Numbered from the stretch's first letter, positions 16,803-25,700 are shown. The stretch: 64,000 bases of DNA from Candidatus Dormiibacter spiritus (GCA_003244185.1 QHBT01000035.1:87675-151674); one strand, 5' to 3'. The notes: a model not told the origin generated them from the sequence alone. A program made the numbers and translations.

Positions 16803-19196
16803 GTGAGGGTTTCGTTCCAGTGGCTGTCTGAGCTGGCCGGGATCGAGGATCTGACTCCCCAGGAGGCCGCCCAGACGCTGACGATGGCCGGCTGGACCGT
16901 GGAAGAACTGAGATTGATCGACCTGTCCCAGATCAGGGTGGGCCGGATCATCTCGCAGGAGCCGCATCCCGCTTCCAAGAAGCCGCTCTGGGTGCACATG
17001 GTCGATCTGGGTGACGAGCAGAGACAGATCGTCGCGGGCGCTGCCAACGCTGTCGTCGGCTCACTGGTCCCGGTCGCTCTGCCGGGCACCACTGTGCCGA
17101 GCGGAGTCAAGGTCCGCGACGCTAACATCGCCGGTTTCGAAGCCCGTGGCATGCTCTGCTCGCAGGCTGAGCTCGAGCTCTCCGACGAACACGACGGCAT
17201 CATGCTGCTGGATTCGGGGGAGCCGGGTCAGCCGCTCAGTGCGATAGTGCCGAGCGACGCCATCCTGGAGGTTGAGGTCACTCCCAACCGGCCTGACTGC
17301 CTCTGCCACCTGGGTCTGGCCAGGGAGCTGGCAGCCGCCCGCGGGCGGCGCCTGAAGCACGATTTCATGCCGCTCTTCACCGGCGGCATTGAGCCGCCGG
17401 GCACGGATCTCGTCAGCATCGCGATCGAAGACCCCCGGTTCTGCCGGCGCTATATAGGCGCTGTCGTGAGTGACATCCGAGTGGGTCCCTCACCCCAGTG
17501 GTTGCAGCGGCGGCTCAGGGCGGTGGGGGTGAGGCCGATCAGCAACGTGGTCGACATCACCAACTACGTGGCGCTGGAGTACGGCCAGCCCCTCCACGCC
17601 TTCGACCTGGACCGGTTGGGTGCGCGCAGGATTGGTGTGCGCGAGGCCCGGGAAGGCGAGCATCTGCTCTGCCTGGACGGTCAGGACCGGCAGCTCGGGC
17701 CCGACAGCTTCGTGATCACCGACGGCGACCAACCGGTTGCGCTGGCCGGTCTCATCGGCGGCGCGGAAACGGCTGTGCAGGTCGGCACCACCCAGATATT
17801 GCTGGAAGCCGCCAATTTCGAGGGCATCGCGGTTCGCGGCATGTCGCGGCGGTTGAAGCTGCGCACGGAGGCGTCGGTCAGGCTCGAGAAGAACATCTCG
17901 CCGGAGCTGGCGCTGGCCGGCGCGCGGCGGGCGGCCGGGCTGCTGCAGGAGGTCTGCGGCGCCAAGGTCCATACGAGCTGGGCCGAAGCCTATCCGCGGC
18001 CGCAGGAACCCGTCCCTGTGCGCTTCCGGCCGGAGCGGATCGACGCGATCCTGGGCTTGCACGTGCCGCTGGAGGAGATGGAGGCGATCCTCGATCGCCT
18101 GGGCTTCCAGGTCCGCGTCGAGACAGAGGGCGAGTGGTACGTGCTGCCGCCGGTGTTCCGGCTTGACGTGACAAGCGTGCAGGACGTCGCCGAAGAGGTG
18201 GGCCGCATCTACGGCTACGACAACGTGCCGGCCACGCTGCCCGGCCGGCGGCGCAGCTCCTGGCGCGCCGCCACGCCGAGCGTGGAGCGGCGGCTGGACC
18301 CCTGCCGGCAGGCGCTCGCCGGCGCCGGCTTCGACGAGGTGGTGACGCCGGCGTTGGTGGCGGCCGAGATGTTGCGCCGGTTGGGCCTTGACGGGCGAGC
18401 GCTGCGAATGGTCAACCCGCTCAGTGACGACCAGGACACGCTGCGGACATCTCTGCTCCCCTCACTCCTCAAGGTGGCGCAGCTGCAGCAGAAGCACGGT
18501 CGCCAGGCCAGCCGGCTCTTCGAGATCGGCCGGGCCTATCTGCGGAGTCGGGGAGACTCAGAAGAGCCGGAGGAGCAGCCCGACGAACCGCAGCTACTCG
18601 GCGTCCTCAGCACCGGTCACGAGGGAGCAGACGCCGCTCGGAAGGCTTTCTATGAGCTCAAGGGTGGTCTGGAGCGGGCGGTGAACGCCCTGGCGCCCGC
18701 GAGGTTGCGCTTCGAGCGGGCCGAAGACCGGCTCTATCACCCTGGCCGGACCGCGCGCATTCTGTCCGGCCGGGAGGCCATCGGCTGCATCGGCGAACTG
18801 CACCCCACCACCTCTCAAGCATTTGGCCTGCCGGGGCGAGCGGTAGCCGCTCAGCTGGAGATCGCGCCCCTGCTTGAACTGGATTCGACCCGAAAGGTCA
18901 AGGCCCTGCCGCGTTACCCAGCGGTAACGCGCGACCTGGCTGTGGTGGTGCCCCTGGACTTGGAGGCTGCCACTCTCGCCGGGGCGATTCGCTCGAAGGG
19001 TGGCGAGCTCCTGACCGACGCAGCGGCTTTCGACGACTACCGCGGCAGCCAGGTGACCGAGGGTCGCAAGAGCGTCGCCTTCGCGCTGACGTTCCGCAGC
19101 CCCGAGCGCACGCTGACGGATGAGGAGGTGGACAGCCGGTTGGAGCAGATTCGGGCCACGCTCAGCAAGCGCTTTGAGGCGAGCTTCCGTGACTAA
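16803..19196 (+). CDS. pheT: Phenylalanyl-tRNA synthetase beta subunit
   Basis: Beta subunit, 797 residues, in normal domain order. An EMAP-like tRNA-binding domain holds VGRIISQEPHP and CSQAEL. The B3/B4 editing domain has EVTPNRPDCLCHLGLAREL and the B5 domain NVVDITNYVALEYGQPLHAFD. A pseudo-catalytic core follows, and the C-terminal FDX-ACB domain (VKALPRYPAVTRDLAVV) ends the protein. The GTG follows GGGGGGCTGA. A 50-nt spacer separates it from pheS with nothing notable inside. It overlaps tyrS by 8 nt. Confidence 0.95.
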   Translation: MRVSFQWLSELAGIEDLTPQEAAQTLTMAGWTVEELRLIDLSQIRVGRIISQEPHPASKKPLWVHMVDLGDEQRQIVAGAANAVVGSLVPVALPGTTVPSGVKVRDANIAGFEARGMLCSQAELELSDEHDGIMLLDSGEPGQPLSAIVPSDAILEVEVTPNRPDCLCHLGLARELAAARGRRLKHDFMPLFTGGIEPPGTDLVSIAIEDPRFCRRYIGAVVSDIRVGPSPQWLQRRLRAVGVRPISNVVDITNYVALEYGQPLHAFDLDRLGARRIGVREAREGEHLLCLDGQDRQLGPDSFVITDGDQPVALAGLIGGAETAVQVGTTQILLEAANFEGIAVRGMSRRLKLRTEASVRLEKNISPELALAGARRAAGLLQEVCGAKVHTSWAEAYPRPQEPVPVRFRPERIDAILGLHVPLEEMEAILDRLGFQVRVETEGEWYVLPPVFRLDVTSVQDVAEEVGRIYGYDNVPATLPGRRRSSWRAATPSVERRLDPCRQALAGAGFDEVVTPALVAAEMLRRLGLDGRALRMVNPLSDDQDTLRTSLLPSLLKVAQLQQKHGRQASRLFEIGRAYLRSRGDSEEPEEQPDEPQLLGVLSTGHEGADAARKAFYELKGGLERAVNALAPARLRFERAEDRLYHPGRTARILSGREAIGCIGELHPTTSQAFGLPGRAVAAQLEIAPLLELDSTRKVKALPRYPAVTRDLAVVVPLDLEAATLAGAIRSKGGELLTDAAAFDDYRGSQVTEGRKSVAFALTFRSPERTLTDEEVDSRLEQIRATLSKRFEASFRD

Positions 19197-20364
19197 GACG
19201 GGAGCCGCGGAGCGGCTCTGGGCCAGGCTGCAGCACATAGCTGTCGAGATCCACAGCGCTGAGCACCTGCAGGCCCGGCTCTCGCGCGGAGACAGGCTCC
19301 GGGTCAAGCTGGGGCTGGACCCGACGGCGCCCGATCTCCACCTCGGCCACACGATCCAGCTGGGGGTATTGCGCGCCTTCCAGGACGCGGGTCACACCGC
19401 GGTACTGATAGTGGGCGACTACACAGCCCAGATCGGCGACCCCAGCGGACGCTCCGAGACCAGGCCGATGCTGACCGCTGAACAGGTAGAGGTGAACGCC
19501 CAGACGTACTTCGCGCAAGCGGGCCGCATTCTCGATCTGGAGCGCGCCGAGGTCCATCGCAACGCCGAGTGGCTGGGCCGCATGACGGCCGCCGACGTGC
19601 TCCGTCTGCTCGGCAGCCAGACGCTGCAGTCGGTGCTGCAGCGAGAGGACTTCAGCCACCGCTTGCAGTCGGGTGCAGCCATCGGCGCTCACGAGATTCT
19701 CTATCCCTTCAGCCAGGGCTATGACTCGGTTGCAGTCCGAGCCGACGTGGAGATCGGCGGTACCGACCAGCTCTTCAACCTGCTCTTCGGCCGCGAGGTT
19801 CAGCGCGCCTACGGCCAGGCGCCACAGGACGTGATGGTTTTCCCTCTCCTGGTCGGCCCCGATCGACGGCGGATGAGCAAGTCGCTCGGCAACTACATAG
19901 GCGTTGCGGCTCCTGCGCCGGAGATCTACGGCAAGGTCATGTCCCTTCCCGACTCGCTGATCGAGCCGTATCTGCGCCTGGTATCAGGTCTGGGCCCCGC
20001 CGAGATCGCGGCTGCGCTGCAGCTGCCGGCGCGAGAGGCCAAGGCGGCGCTGGCCCGCGCGGTGGTGACCCGGTTGGCGAATCCGGAGGCGGCGGCGGCC
20101 GCGGAGCGCGACTTCGAGGCAAAGTTCAGGAGCCGCAATCTGGACGAAACCGAGATTCCTCTGCTCCAGGTCCGGGCCGGGACCACAGTGGCGGCGGCGC
20201 TGGTTGCGGCCGGTCTCTATGGCAGCCTGAGCCAGGTCCGGCGGCTGGCTGAGCAGGGCGGCCTTTCGCTGAACGGTGAGAAGGTGGCCTCCGATCACCC
20301 GGTCGAGGACGGGGGGATGGTCAAAGCCGGCAAGCGAAACTTCTTTCGTCTGAGCGTTGGCTAA
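19189..20364 (+). CDS. tyrS: Tyrosyl-tRNA synthetase
   Basis: Class I synthetase, about 391 residues from GTG 19189 (MTKTGAAERLWARL). The HIGH motif reads HLGH in KLGLDPTAPDLHLGHTIQL. DYTAQIGDPSGRSE and EIGGTDQLFNLLFGR form the active site, KMSKS reads RRMSKSLGN, and a C-terminal S4 domain (SQVRRLAEQGGLSLNGEKV) binds tRNA. The pattern is that of the TyrZ-like bacterial subgroup with HLGH. A longer frame into pheT is not homologous. Confidence 0.94.
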   Translation: MTKTGAAERLWARLQHIAVEIHSAEHLQARLSRGDRLRVKLGLDPTAPDLHLGHTIQLGVLRAFQDAGHTAVLIVGDYTAQIGDPSGRSETRPMLTAEQVEVNAQTYFAQAGRILDLERAEVHRNAEWLGRMTAADVLRLLGSQTLQSVLQREDFSHRLQSGAAIGAHEILYPFSQGYDSVAVRADVEIGGTDQLFNLLFGREVQRAYGQAPQDVMVFPLLVGPDRRRMSKSLGNYIGVAAPAPEIYGKVMSLPDSLIEPYLRLVSGLGPAEIAAALQLPAREAKAALARAVVTRLANPEAAAAAERDFEAKFRSRNLDETEIPLLQVRAGTTVAAALVAAGLYGSLSQVRRLAEQGGLSLNGEKVASDHPVEDGGMVKAGKRNFFRLSVG

Positions 20365-20367
20365 AAT
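20362..20367 (+). promoter_or_regulatory. Possible -10 element for yebC
   Basis: TAAAAT overlaps the tyrS stop region and lies about 50 nt upstream of the yebC ATG. The -35 region is not convincing. The yebC gene is the only one of this stretch set off by more than 50 nt from its neighbour. Confidence 0.3.
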
Positions 20368-20417
20368 GCCCGAAAGCATGTTCGCAGCATTGCACCAGTC
20401 TGGAGCTGGGGTCTGAA

Positions 20418-21173
20418 ATGTCAGGTCACTCCAAGTGGGCGGGAATCAAGCACAAGAAGGCGATAGTTGACGCCAAGCGGAGCCAGACTTTCACCCGGGT
20501 GACCAGGGAGGTAACCATCGCCGCGCGCGAGGGTGGGCCTGATCCGACCAGCAACTTCCGGCTTCGCCTGGCAGTGCAGAAGGCGCGGGAGGCGAACATG
20601 CCCGCCGACAAGATCTCGGGCGCCATCGACCGTGGTGCCGGCGCTGGCAAGGGGGACGCCCTGGAAGAGGTTCGCTACGAGGGCTACGGCCCAGCTGGGG
20701 TGGCGGTGATGGTCGACGCGGTCACCGACAACCGCAACCGCACGGCACCGTCGATGCGGCACATCTTCGCCAAGAACGGCGGCAATCTGGCCGAGGCCAA
20801 CTCCGTGGGCTGGATGTTCAGCCGCAAGGGAGTGCTGAGCCTGGATGCCGGCAGGCTCGACCCGGAGGAGGTGGGCCTGGCGGCGATCGAGGCAGGCGCC
20901 GAGGACATCAAGGTGGAGGGCAACAGCGTCGAGATCACCACCGAGCCGAACTCTCTGGAACCTGTGAAGTCGGCCGTCGAAGCGCTGGGAGTCAGGATCG
21001 AGGAGGCCGAGATCACCATGCAGCCCGGTCAGACGGTCCCCGTGCCCGAAGAGCAGGTGCCCCAGGTGCTGCGGCTGCTGGAGGCACTGGAAGAGGACGA
21101 CGACGTCCAGGCGGTCTACGCCAACTTCGACGTCCCCGCGGAAGTTCTCGAACGCGTCTCAGCCGGCGTTTAG
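20418..21173 (+). CDS. yebC: YebC/PmpR/TACO1-family protein
   Basis: This widely conserved family was described as a DNA-binding regulator and more recently as a translation factor acting at stalled proline-rich sequences. The 251 residues begin MSGHSKWAGIKHKKAIVDAK, the family signature. RLAVQKAREANMPADKI, YEGYGPAGVAVMVDAVTDN and the C-terminal LEALEEDDDVQAVYANF are all present. Placement next to ruvCAB is typical. The start is ATG with a weak upstream GGGG. Confidence 0.95.
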   Translation: MSGHSKWAGIKHKKAIVDAKRSQTFTRVTREVTIAAREGGPDPTSNFRLRLAVQKAREANMPADKISGAIDRGAGAGKGDALEEVRYEGYGPAGVAVMVDAVTDNRNRTAPSMRHIFAKNGGNLAEANSVGWMFSRKGVLSLDAGRLDPEEVGLAAIEAGAEDIKVEGNSVEITTEPNSLEPVKSAVEALGVRIEEAEITMQPGQTVPVPEEQVPQVLRLLEALEEDDDVQAVYANFDVPAEVLERVSAGV

Positions 21174-21190
21174 TGGTCGACTAGCTGCCG

Positions 21191-21703
21191 ATGGCTCTCC
21201 CGGAGCCGCCGCTTCTCCTGGGGATCGACCCCGGGCTGGCCAATACGGGCTGGGCGGTGGTTGATGGACGCCAGCAGGTGGTGGCCAGCGGCACCATCAG
21301 GACCAAGCCCGGACCGCCGGCTCCCCGGCTGGTGCTCCTGGTCACCGAGCTGCGTCAGGTGCTGGCCAGCTACCAGCTTCAGGAGGCGGCGCTGGAGGAG
21401 CTCTTCCTCGGCCGCAATGCGAGCAGCGCCATCGGCGTCGCTCAGGCGAGGGGCGCCGTGCTGGCCGCCCTGGGCGAGGCGGGCGTAACCGTGCACGAGT
21501 ACAAGCCAAGCCATGTCAAATCGGTCATCACCGGATACGGATTGGCCGGCAAGACCCAGATGGGCCGCATGCTGGGCCTCCAGCTGGCCGGCAGCACCGG
21601 TGACCACCACGCGGCCGATGCGGTGGCGATCGCCGTCTGCCACGCCCGGACCCGGCGGGTGGCCGAAGGCGTACCCGGCGCGGTCGGTCGGCAACCCGGT
21701 TGA
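21191..21703 (+). CDS. ruvC: Holliday junction endonuclease RuvC
   Basis: RuvC resolves Holliday junctions in complex with RuvAB. The 170 residues carry the catalytic acids: Asp in LLGIDPGLANTGWAV, Glu in ALEELFLGRNASSA, and the Asp pair in HHAADAVAIAVCHA. Length is normal. The ATG lies 17 nt after yebC. The stop overlaps the ruvA start (TTGA), so the three ruv genes form one coupled unit. Confidence 0.95.
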   Translation: MALPEPPLLLGIDPGLANTGWAVVDGRQQVVASGTIRTKPGPPAPRLVLLVTELRQVLASYQLQEAALEELFLGRNASSAIGVAQARGAVLAALGEAGVTVHEYKPSHVKSVITGYGLAGKTQMGRMLGLQLAGSTGDHHAADAVAIAVCHARTRRVAEGVPGAVGRQPG

Positions 21704-22305
21704 TCGGCCACCTGCGGGGCCGGGTCATCCGGGCGGCCCAAGACCAGGTGGTGCTGGACGTGGGCGGGGTCGGCTATCTGGTTTCCCTGCCCGCCTCGGC
21801 CCGCGAATCAGTTCCGGCAGTGGGAGCGAGGGAGGAGGCGGCGCTTCACATCCACACGGTTGTGCGTGAGGACCAGCTGGCTCTTTACGGATTTGCCAGC
21901 GCTGAGGATCTGGAGCTCTTCCAGATGCTGATCCAGGTGGATGGGGTGGGGCCCAAGGTGGCACTGGCCATTCTCAGCGTGGCCAGCCGGGACGTCCTGA
22001 AGCGCGCGATCCTTGCCGATGATGTGGCCCCAATCAGGAGGGCGAGCGGCGTGGGCGCTCGCACAGCCCAGAAGGTGATCATCGATCTGAAGCCCAGGCT
22101 GCAGGCCGAGGCTGCGCTGCTGGCTCTGCCGAGCACGCCCCACGGGGCTTCGGATGGAGAGGCGCAGACCCAGGTCGAGAGCGCGCTCCGCTCCCTAGGC
22201 TTCAGCGCCCAACAGGCCAAGCAGGGCCTGGACGCGGTCGACTGGAAGGCAGAACCCGCCGCCCAGGCAGCACTGGCGGCCGCTCTGAAGGCTCTGGGCA
22301 GGTGA
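21700..22305 (+). CDS. ruvA: Holliday junction branch-migration subunit RuvA
   Basis: RuvA tetramers hold the four-way junction open for RuvB. The 201-residue product starts [10 protein letters not shown] and shows DVGGVGYLV (OB fold). Two helix-hairpin-helix motifs follow ([17 protein letters not shown] and [17 protein letters not shown]), then a flexible linker and domain III ([16 protein letters not shown]) that contacts RuvB. The start is TTG overlapping the ruvC stop. Confidence 0.95.
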   Translation: MIGHLRGRVIRAAQDQVVLDVGGVGYLVSLPASARESVPAVGAREEAALHIHTVVREDQLALYGFASAEDLELFQMLIQVDGVGPKVALAILSVASRDVLKRAILADDVAPIRRASGVGARTAQKVIIDLKPRLQAEAALLALPSTPHGASDGEAQTQVESALRSLGFSAQQAKQGLDAVDWKAEPAAQAALAAALKALGR

Positions 22306-23333
22306 GCGAGTCTGAGAACTTGGTCGACCCGAATGTGCAGAGCGAGGAAGAGCAGCTCGACCGCACGCTCCGCCCGCGCACCCTGCAGGACTACATAGGC
22401 CAGGAGCAGGTCAGGGCCAATCTCAGCATCCTGATCGAGGCGGCGCGACGCCGGGGCGAACCGGTGGAGCACGTGCTCCTGTCGGGGCCCCCCGGACTCG
22501 GCAAGACGACGCTCGCGAACATCATCGCCAACGAGCTGGGCGTCAGCATCAAGACCTCTTCCGGGCCTGCCATCGATCACGCGGGCGCCCTGGCTTCGAT
22601 ACTCACGAACCTGAACGATCGCGACGTCCTCTTCCTGGACGAGATCCACCGGCTGAACAAGGTGGTCGAGGAAGCGCTCTATCCCGCCATGGAGGACTTC
22701 ACCTTCGACATCGTGTTGGGCAAGGGGGCGGGCGCCACCTCGGCCCGGCTGCCGCTGGCACAATTCACATGCGTCGGCGCCACGACGCGGCAGGGCCTCC
22801 TGAGCGGACCTATGCGCGACCGCTTCGGCGCAGCGTTTCGGCTCGAGTTCTACAGCGAGCCGGAGCTGGAGCGAATAGTGCGCCGTTCGGCCCGCCTGCT
22901 CGAGCTCGAAATCGAGCCCTCGGCAGCGGGCGAGCTGGCCCGCCGCTCAAGAGGAACGCCGCGCATCGCCAACCGCCTGCTCCGCCGCGTGCGCGATTAT
23001 GCGCAGGTGCGCGCGGAGGGGGTGGCAACCCAGGCGGTGACGATCAAGACGCTCGAGATGCTCAAAGTCGACGAACTGGGCCTGGAAGCGCTCGACAGGC
23101 GCTTGCTGGAAACCGTGATCCACAACTTTCGCGGCGGCCCCGTCGGCCTGGACACCATAGCCACGTCTCTGGCCGAGGAACCGGAGACCATCGAGGACGT
23201 GCACGAGCCGTTCCTCATCCAGTGCGGGCTGCTCGCCCGCACGGCTCGGGGGCGCGTCGTCACCGAGCTCGCCTACCAGCATCTCGGGCTCACGCCACCC
23301 GCCGCCAACCCGGCCCAGCAGACGCTGCTCTAA
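22302..23333 (+). CDS. ruvB: Holliday junction branch-migration ATPase RuvB
   Basis: AAA+ motor of the RuvAB complex, 343 residues. It opens with [19 protein letters not shown]. Walker A is [15 protein letters not shown], Walker [11 protein letters not shown], and sensor 1 [19 protein letters not shown]. The winged-helix C-domain contains [19 protein letters not shown]. The GTG overlaps ruvA as GTGA. It is the last gene of the conserved block; the IS relic and accessory island begin immediately downstream, where many genomes have queA, tgt and yajC ahead of secDF. Confidence 0.96.
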   Translation: MSESENLVDPNVQSEEEQLDRTLRPRTLQDYIGQEQVRANLSILIEAARRRGEPVEHVLLSGPPGLGKTTLANIIANELGVSIKTSSGPAIDHAGALASILTNLNDRDVLFLDEIHRLNKVVEEALYPAMEDFTFDIVLGKGAGATSARLPLAQFTCVGATTRQGLLSGPMRDRFGAAFRLEFYSEPELERIVRRSARLLELEIEPSAAGELARRSRGTPRIANRLLRRVRDYAQVRAEGVATQAVTIKTLEMLKVDELGLEALDRRLLETVIHNFRGGPVGLDTIATSLAEEPETIEDVHEPFLIQCGLLARTARGRVVTELAYQHLGLTPPAANPAQQTLL

Positions 23334-23671
23334 GAAGAGGAAGAGGGCCCGGCTTTCAGCCGGACGGCGAGCCTGACACCGGAGCAAATGCCGTCGCGCG
23401 CGGAGGTGCTGTTCGTGGGTGGCGGCTCGTCTCCGCCGAGCGAGTGGTGGGTAGGCGACGAGCGATCTGTCGTGACCCTCCGACAGCCACCACAACAAGG
23501 GCGCGCTTGTCGGCGCTTGCCATCCACCGAGCTTGCTGACTGCGGAACGACCAGTGGGCGCCAGAAGGGATGCGTTGTAGGTCTCGATGACCGGCTGCTC
23601 GTCCACCAACCCACAGCAGGGTCCGATCTGAGGCGGGCAATCCGACTGAATACCTAGTCGCCGGTCGCTTC
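23334..23671 (+). other. Gene-free spacer between ruvB and the IS256 relic
   Basis: About 340 bp with no recognisable protein in any frame. The one clear element is a GC-rich hairpin, CCGGCT (23349-23354), loop TTC, AGCCGG (23358-23363), 16 nt after the ruvB stop. It lacks a T tract but may still help end ruv transcription. Short open frames on both strands show no family resemblance. Confidence 0.5.
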
Positions 23672-24115
23672 CCCAGCCTGCTGTAAAAGCGGAGACGTTT
23701 CTCCGCCCGGCGTGTGCATCTTAAGCGGTCATCTCGACGTCTGATTGGGCGGGCTTGGCGGCGCGCATCTGAGCGAGTTGCTGGCGCTCGAAATCGATGA
23801 GCGCGAGGCCGCGGCCGGCCGCGATCACCAGGTCCATGACCGCCCAACCGAGGCTGAGGCAGCTGGTCTCGCCGGGGAAGCGGCCGATGACCTTCGTCCG
23901 ACGTTTGACCTCGCCCAACGAGCGTTCGAGCAGGTTCGTCGAGCGCAGCCGCTTGCGGAGTCGGAGTGGGTAGCCGAGATGGGCGCCGAGCGCCGGCAGA
24001 TCCTCAGCGAGAGCGGCCCGGCGCTACTCTCTTCTTCACGGCGTAGTCCTCCTTGCGATGGTTGGTCAGACCTTCCGCGGCAGACTACGTCGTTTCACTT
24101 TTACAGCGCCTGGGG
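23672..24115 (-). mobile_element. Internally deleted IS256-family element with both ends
   Basis: Inverted ends are visible: GCTGTAAAAG starting at 23680 and its complement CTTTTACAGC ending at 24107. Outer matching CCCCAGC/GCCTGGGG bases suggest the repeat extends to about 23672 and 24115. Between them is only the C-terminal third of an IS256 (mutator-type) transposase on the - strand. Full elements are about 1.3-1.4 kb, so roughly 900 bp including the catalytic core is gone. No target duplication could be recognised, and the copy cannot move by itself. Confidence 0.75.
23721..24023 (-). pseudogene. IS256-family transposase C-terminal fragment
   Basis: Reading the - strand from 24023 to TAA at 23723-23721 gives about 100 residues. 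They include LPALGAHLGYPLRLRKRLRS, then TNLLERSLGEVKRRTKVIGR and FPGETSCLSLGWAVMDLVIA. These are the highly conserved C-terminal end of IS256-type transposases. An in-frame TAG lies just upstream, and the D-D-E catalytic region is missing. It marks a past insertion at the left edge of the accessory island. Confidence 0.82.
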
Positions 24116-24140
24116 GACGCAACCCAATTGCTGCCCATGC

Positions 24141-24169
24141 TTGACAGATTGGGCAGATAAGCCGATCAT
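24141..24169 (+). promoter_or_regulatory. Probable promoter of the MauE/Cys-rich peptide island
   Basis: A perfect -35 TTGACA (24141-24146) is followed after 17 nt by GATCAT, a 4/6 match to TATAAT. The predicted transcript would start near 24176, about 40 nt before the MauE-like gene. It lies just outside the right end of the IS256 relic. It is the clearest -35 hexamer in the window. Confidence 0.5.
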
Positions 24170-24216
24170 TAGAGGGCTCCACACAACCCGGCCGGAATGG
24201 GAGCCTGACAAAGAAG

Positions 24217-24735
24217 ATGGAAGCGGCGCTCGTCCTTACAGCCACAGTGCTCGCTGCGGCTCTGGGTGGCGTGCTACTACTCTCCGTGGTTGGCAAGTTG
24301 CGGAATTTCAACACATTTTCGATCGTCACTCTTGGACAGTTGGGAGTCCCTGCCCGCATGGCCCCGACTACGGCAGTCACGGTACTCGTCCTTGAGGCGG
24401 GGCTAGCCGCAGCGCTTGCGACGGCCTCGTATCCCGCGGCTGCCGGCCTTGCAACTGCTGCCCTCTTGACCGCCTATGTTCTCGTAGGCCTTTACGCAGC
24501 CTGGTTAAAACGACCCATTCCATGTGCTTGCTTCGCAGGTGGCCGTATGACGCTTGGGATCCAGACCGCTATGCGAGCCGGCACCCTGGCCCTCCTGGCA
24601 GCGGTGCTTACATTGTGTTCGACTGCGGGAGGTCATCCTAGTGGCGGGGGTACGTTGACCATGATTGCGGTATTGCTGACGACTAAGTGGCTTCTGGACT
24701 GGCGGCAGCTGTCAAAGCCTCTCGGATGGCGATGA
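24217..24735 (+). CDS. MauE/DoxX-like redox-associated membrane protein
   Basis: A 172-residue integral membrane protein with four or five predicted helices (about 4-26, 48-70, 74-95, 118-138, 144-163). After helix 3 it has KRPIPCACFAGG, the Cys-x-Cys-Phe signature of the MauE family. In methylotrophs MauE works with MauD to form the disulfides of the methylamine dehydrogenase small subunit. No mauB or other mau gene is present, so amine oxidation is unlikely. The neighbours suggest it supplies oxidising power for the 12-Cys protein two genes downstream. GC content and codon use differ from the flanking housekeeping genes. Confidence 0.72.
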   Translation: MEAALVLTATVLAAALGGVLLLSVVGKLRNFNTFSIVTLGQLGVPARMAPTTAVTVLVLEAGLAAALATASYPAAAGLATAALLTAYVLVGLYAAWLKRPIPCACFAGGRMTLGIQTAMRAGTLALLAAVLTLCSTAGGHPSGGGTLTMIAVLLTTKWLLDWRQLSKPLGWR

Positions 24736-24747
24736 GGAATGACTACT

Positions 24748-25326
24748 ATGCCAGACTTGATCGCTGCTGCACTCGTCGCGACCCTTGTCTTGGTCGCACT
24801 TCAGGGTAGTGCGATTGTTGAGCAGCATCGTCGAATTGCGATGATTCGCCGACAAGTGTTGGTCTTGCAGGGTCCTCTTCCCGCTACAACAGATACCATC
24901 GGCAAGGCTCTACCACCGCTCGATGGAGTCGCAGCTGACCGACTTGTGCCGGTCGACTGGAGGGAGTATCTACCAGACCTGTCCGGTCTGGTTGTGGTCT
25001 TAGATCCAATCGATGAATCTAGTTGGTTCATAGCAGAGGGCTTGAGAGACGCTGAAGTGCAAGTAACGGACGACCGATATGTCGTGCTGCTGGCTGGCAC
25101 TGCATTGGCAGCGGAGCGATTCATAAGGGCCACCAGGCTGCCGACTGTGGCCCTTGTACTCGTTGGACCGAGAAGCACAGCACTGCAGCACTTGGCCGTT
25201 CGCTGGCGTCCAGCGGTGCTAAAAATTCAGTCCTGTAAGGTAGTTGCGGCTGCACAATTCCATGACGCAAAACAGTTGCGCAACTTTGGCCTGCATCGAG
25301 CACAATCGGGAGGTGACGCCGTATGA
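24748..25326 (+). CDS. Membrane-anchored thioredoxin-like protein lacking CxxC (MauD/TlpA-like)
   Basis: About 192 residues with one N-terminal membrane helix (LIAAALVATLVLVALQG), like MauD and other TlpA-type proteins. The stretch LVVVLDPIDESSWFIAEGL lines up with the MauD strand that normally reads ...PxCPxC, but the cysteines are absent (DESS). The later PTVALVLVGP resembles the cis-Pro region. I infer a thioredoxin fold without redox cysteines; the only Cys is near the end (QSCKVV). ATG 24748 is preferred over 24739 because GAGGA lies 9 nt before it. The gene is 12 nt after the MauE-like gene and probably in one operon. Homology is tentative. Confidence 0.5.
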   Translation: MPDLIAAALVATLVLVALQGSAIVEQHRRIAMIRRQVLVLQGPLPATTDTIGKALPPLDGVAADRLVPVDWREYLPDLSGLVVVLDPIDESSWFIAEGLRDAEVQVTDDRYVVLLAGTALAAERFIRATRLPTVALVLVGPRSTALQHLAVRWRPAVLKIQSCKVVAAAQFHDAKQLRNFGLHRAQSGGDAV

Positions 25327-25379
25327 CTTAGCACTTGGAAGCAGTTCGCTCGTATCTCAAGTATGAGTTGGAGGAACAG

Positions 25380-25652
25380 ATGGTCAATTTAGAAGAGGTG
25401 TTGGAAGTCAGAGATCGAACATCGACGCCTGACAAGGGGACGCAGAGGCTTCATCATTGGCTGCGGGCGATCGGGATCACCTTTGGGGAACCTGCCGGTC
25501 GATTGGCCGGCTCCCGAGGCGAGTCACCTATCGCCTGTATTTCGTGCTGTTATGATTGTTCATGGTCATTGTGCAATCCGAGGAACCCGGCGTGTGGCTA
25601 CATCTGTTATGATAATTGTTGTGGTCACTACTGCTACGATAATTGTTGCTAG
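25380..25652 (+). CDS. Small protein with 12-cysteine C-terminal tail (candidate exported disulfide-rich peptide)
   Basis: ATG 25380 with an excellent GGAGG 5 nt upstream gives 90 residues; TTG 25335 would give 105. Residues 1-52 are charged, with no hydrophobic signal. Residues 53-90 hold 12 cysteines, with tandem CYDNCC-GHY-CYDNCC at the end and CISCCYDC at the start of the tail. No family is recognised. The layout of a leader plus Cys-rich core resembles a peptide precursor. Twelve cysteines also equals the number in MauA, whose six disulfides need MauE and MauD, but I see no real sequence match to MauA. It is 53 nt after the thioredoxin-like gene, in an AT-richer stretch. Confidence 0.65.
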   Translation: MVNLEEVLEVRDRTSTPDKGTQRLHHWLRAIGITFGEPAGRLAGSRGESPIACISCCYDCSWSLCNPRNPACGYICYDNCCGHYCYDNCC

Positions 25653-25700
25653 AAGCCGTGCCAACAAGAAGAACCGCTGCCGCCTGATACTTGGGTAATC

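Noticed and set aside
23334..24216. A protein gene in the ruvB-island spacer on the + strand
   Set aside because: Several open frames of 60-220 codons exist, but they are shadows of the IS256 fragment or low-complexity Arg/Pro/Ser sequence.
24217..25652. A true methylamine dehydrogenase (mau) cluster
   Set aside because: MauB (large subunit) and MauG are absent, and the Cys-rich protein lacks recognisable MauA sequence and the spaced tryptophans of the TTQ cofactor.
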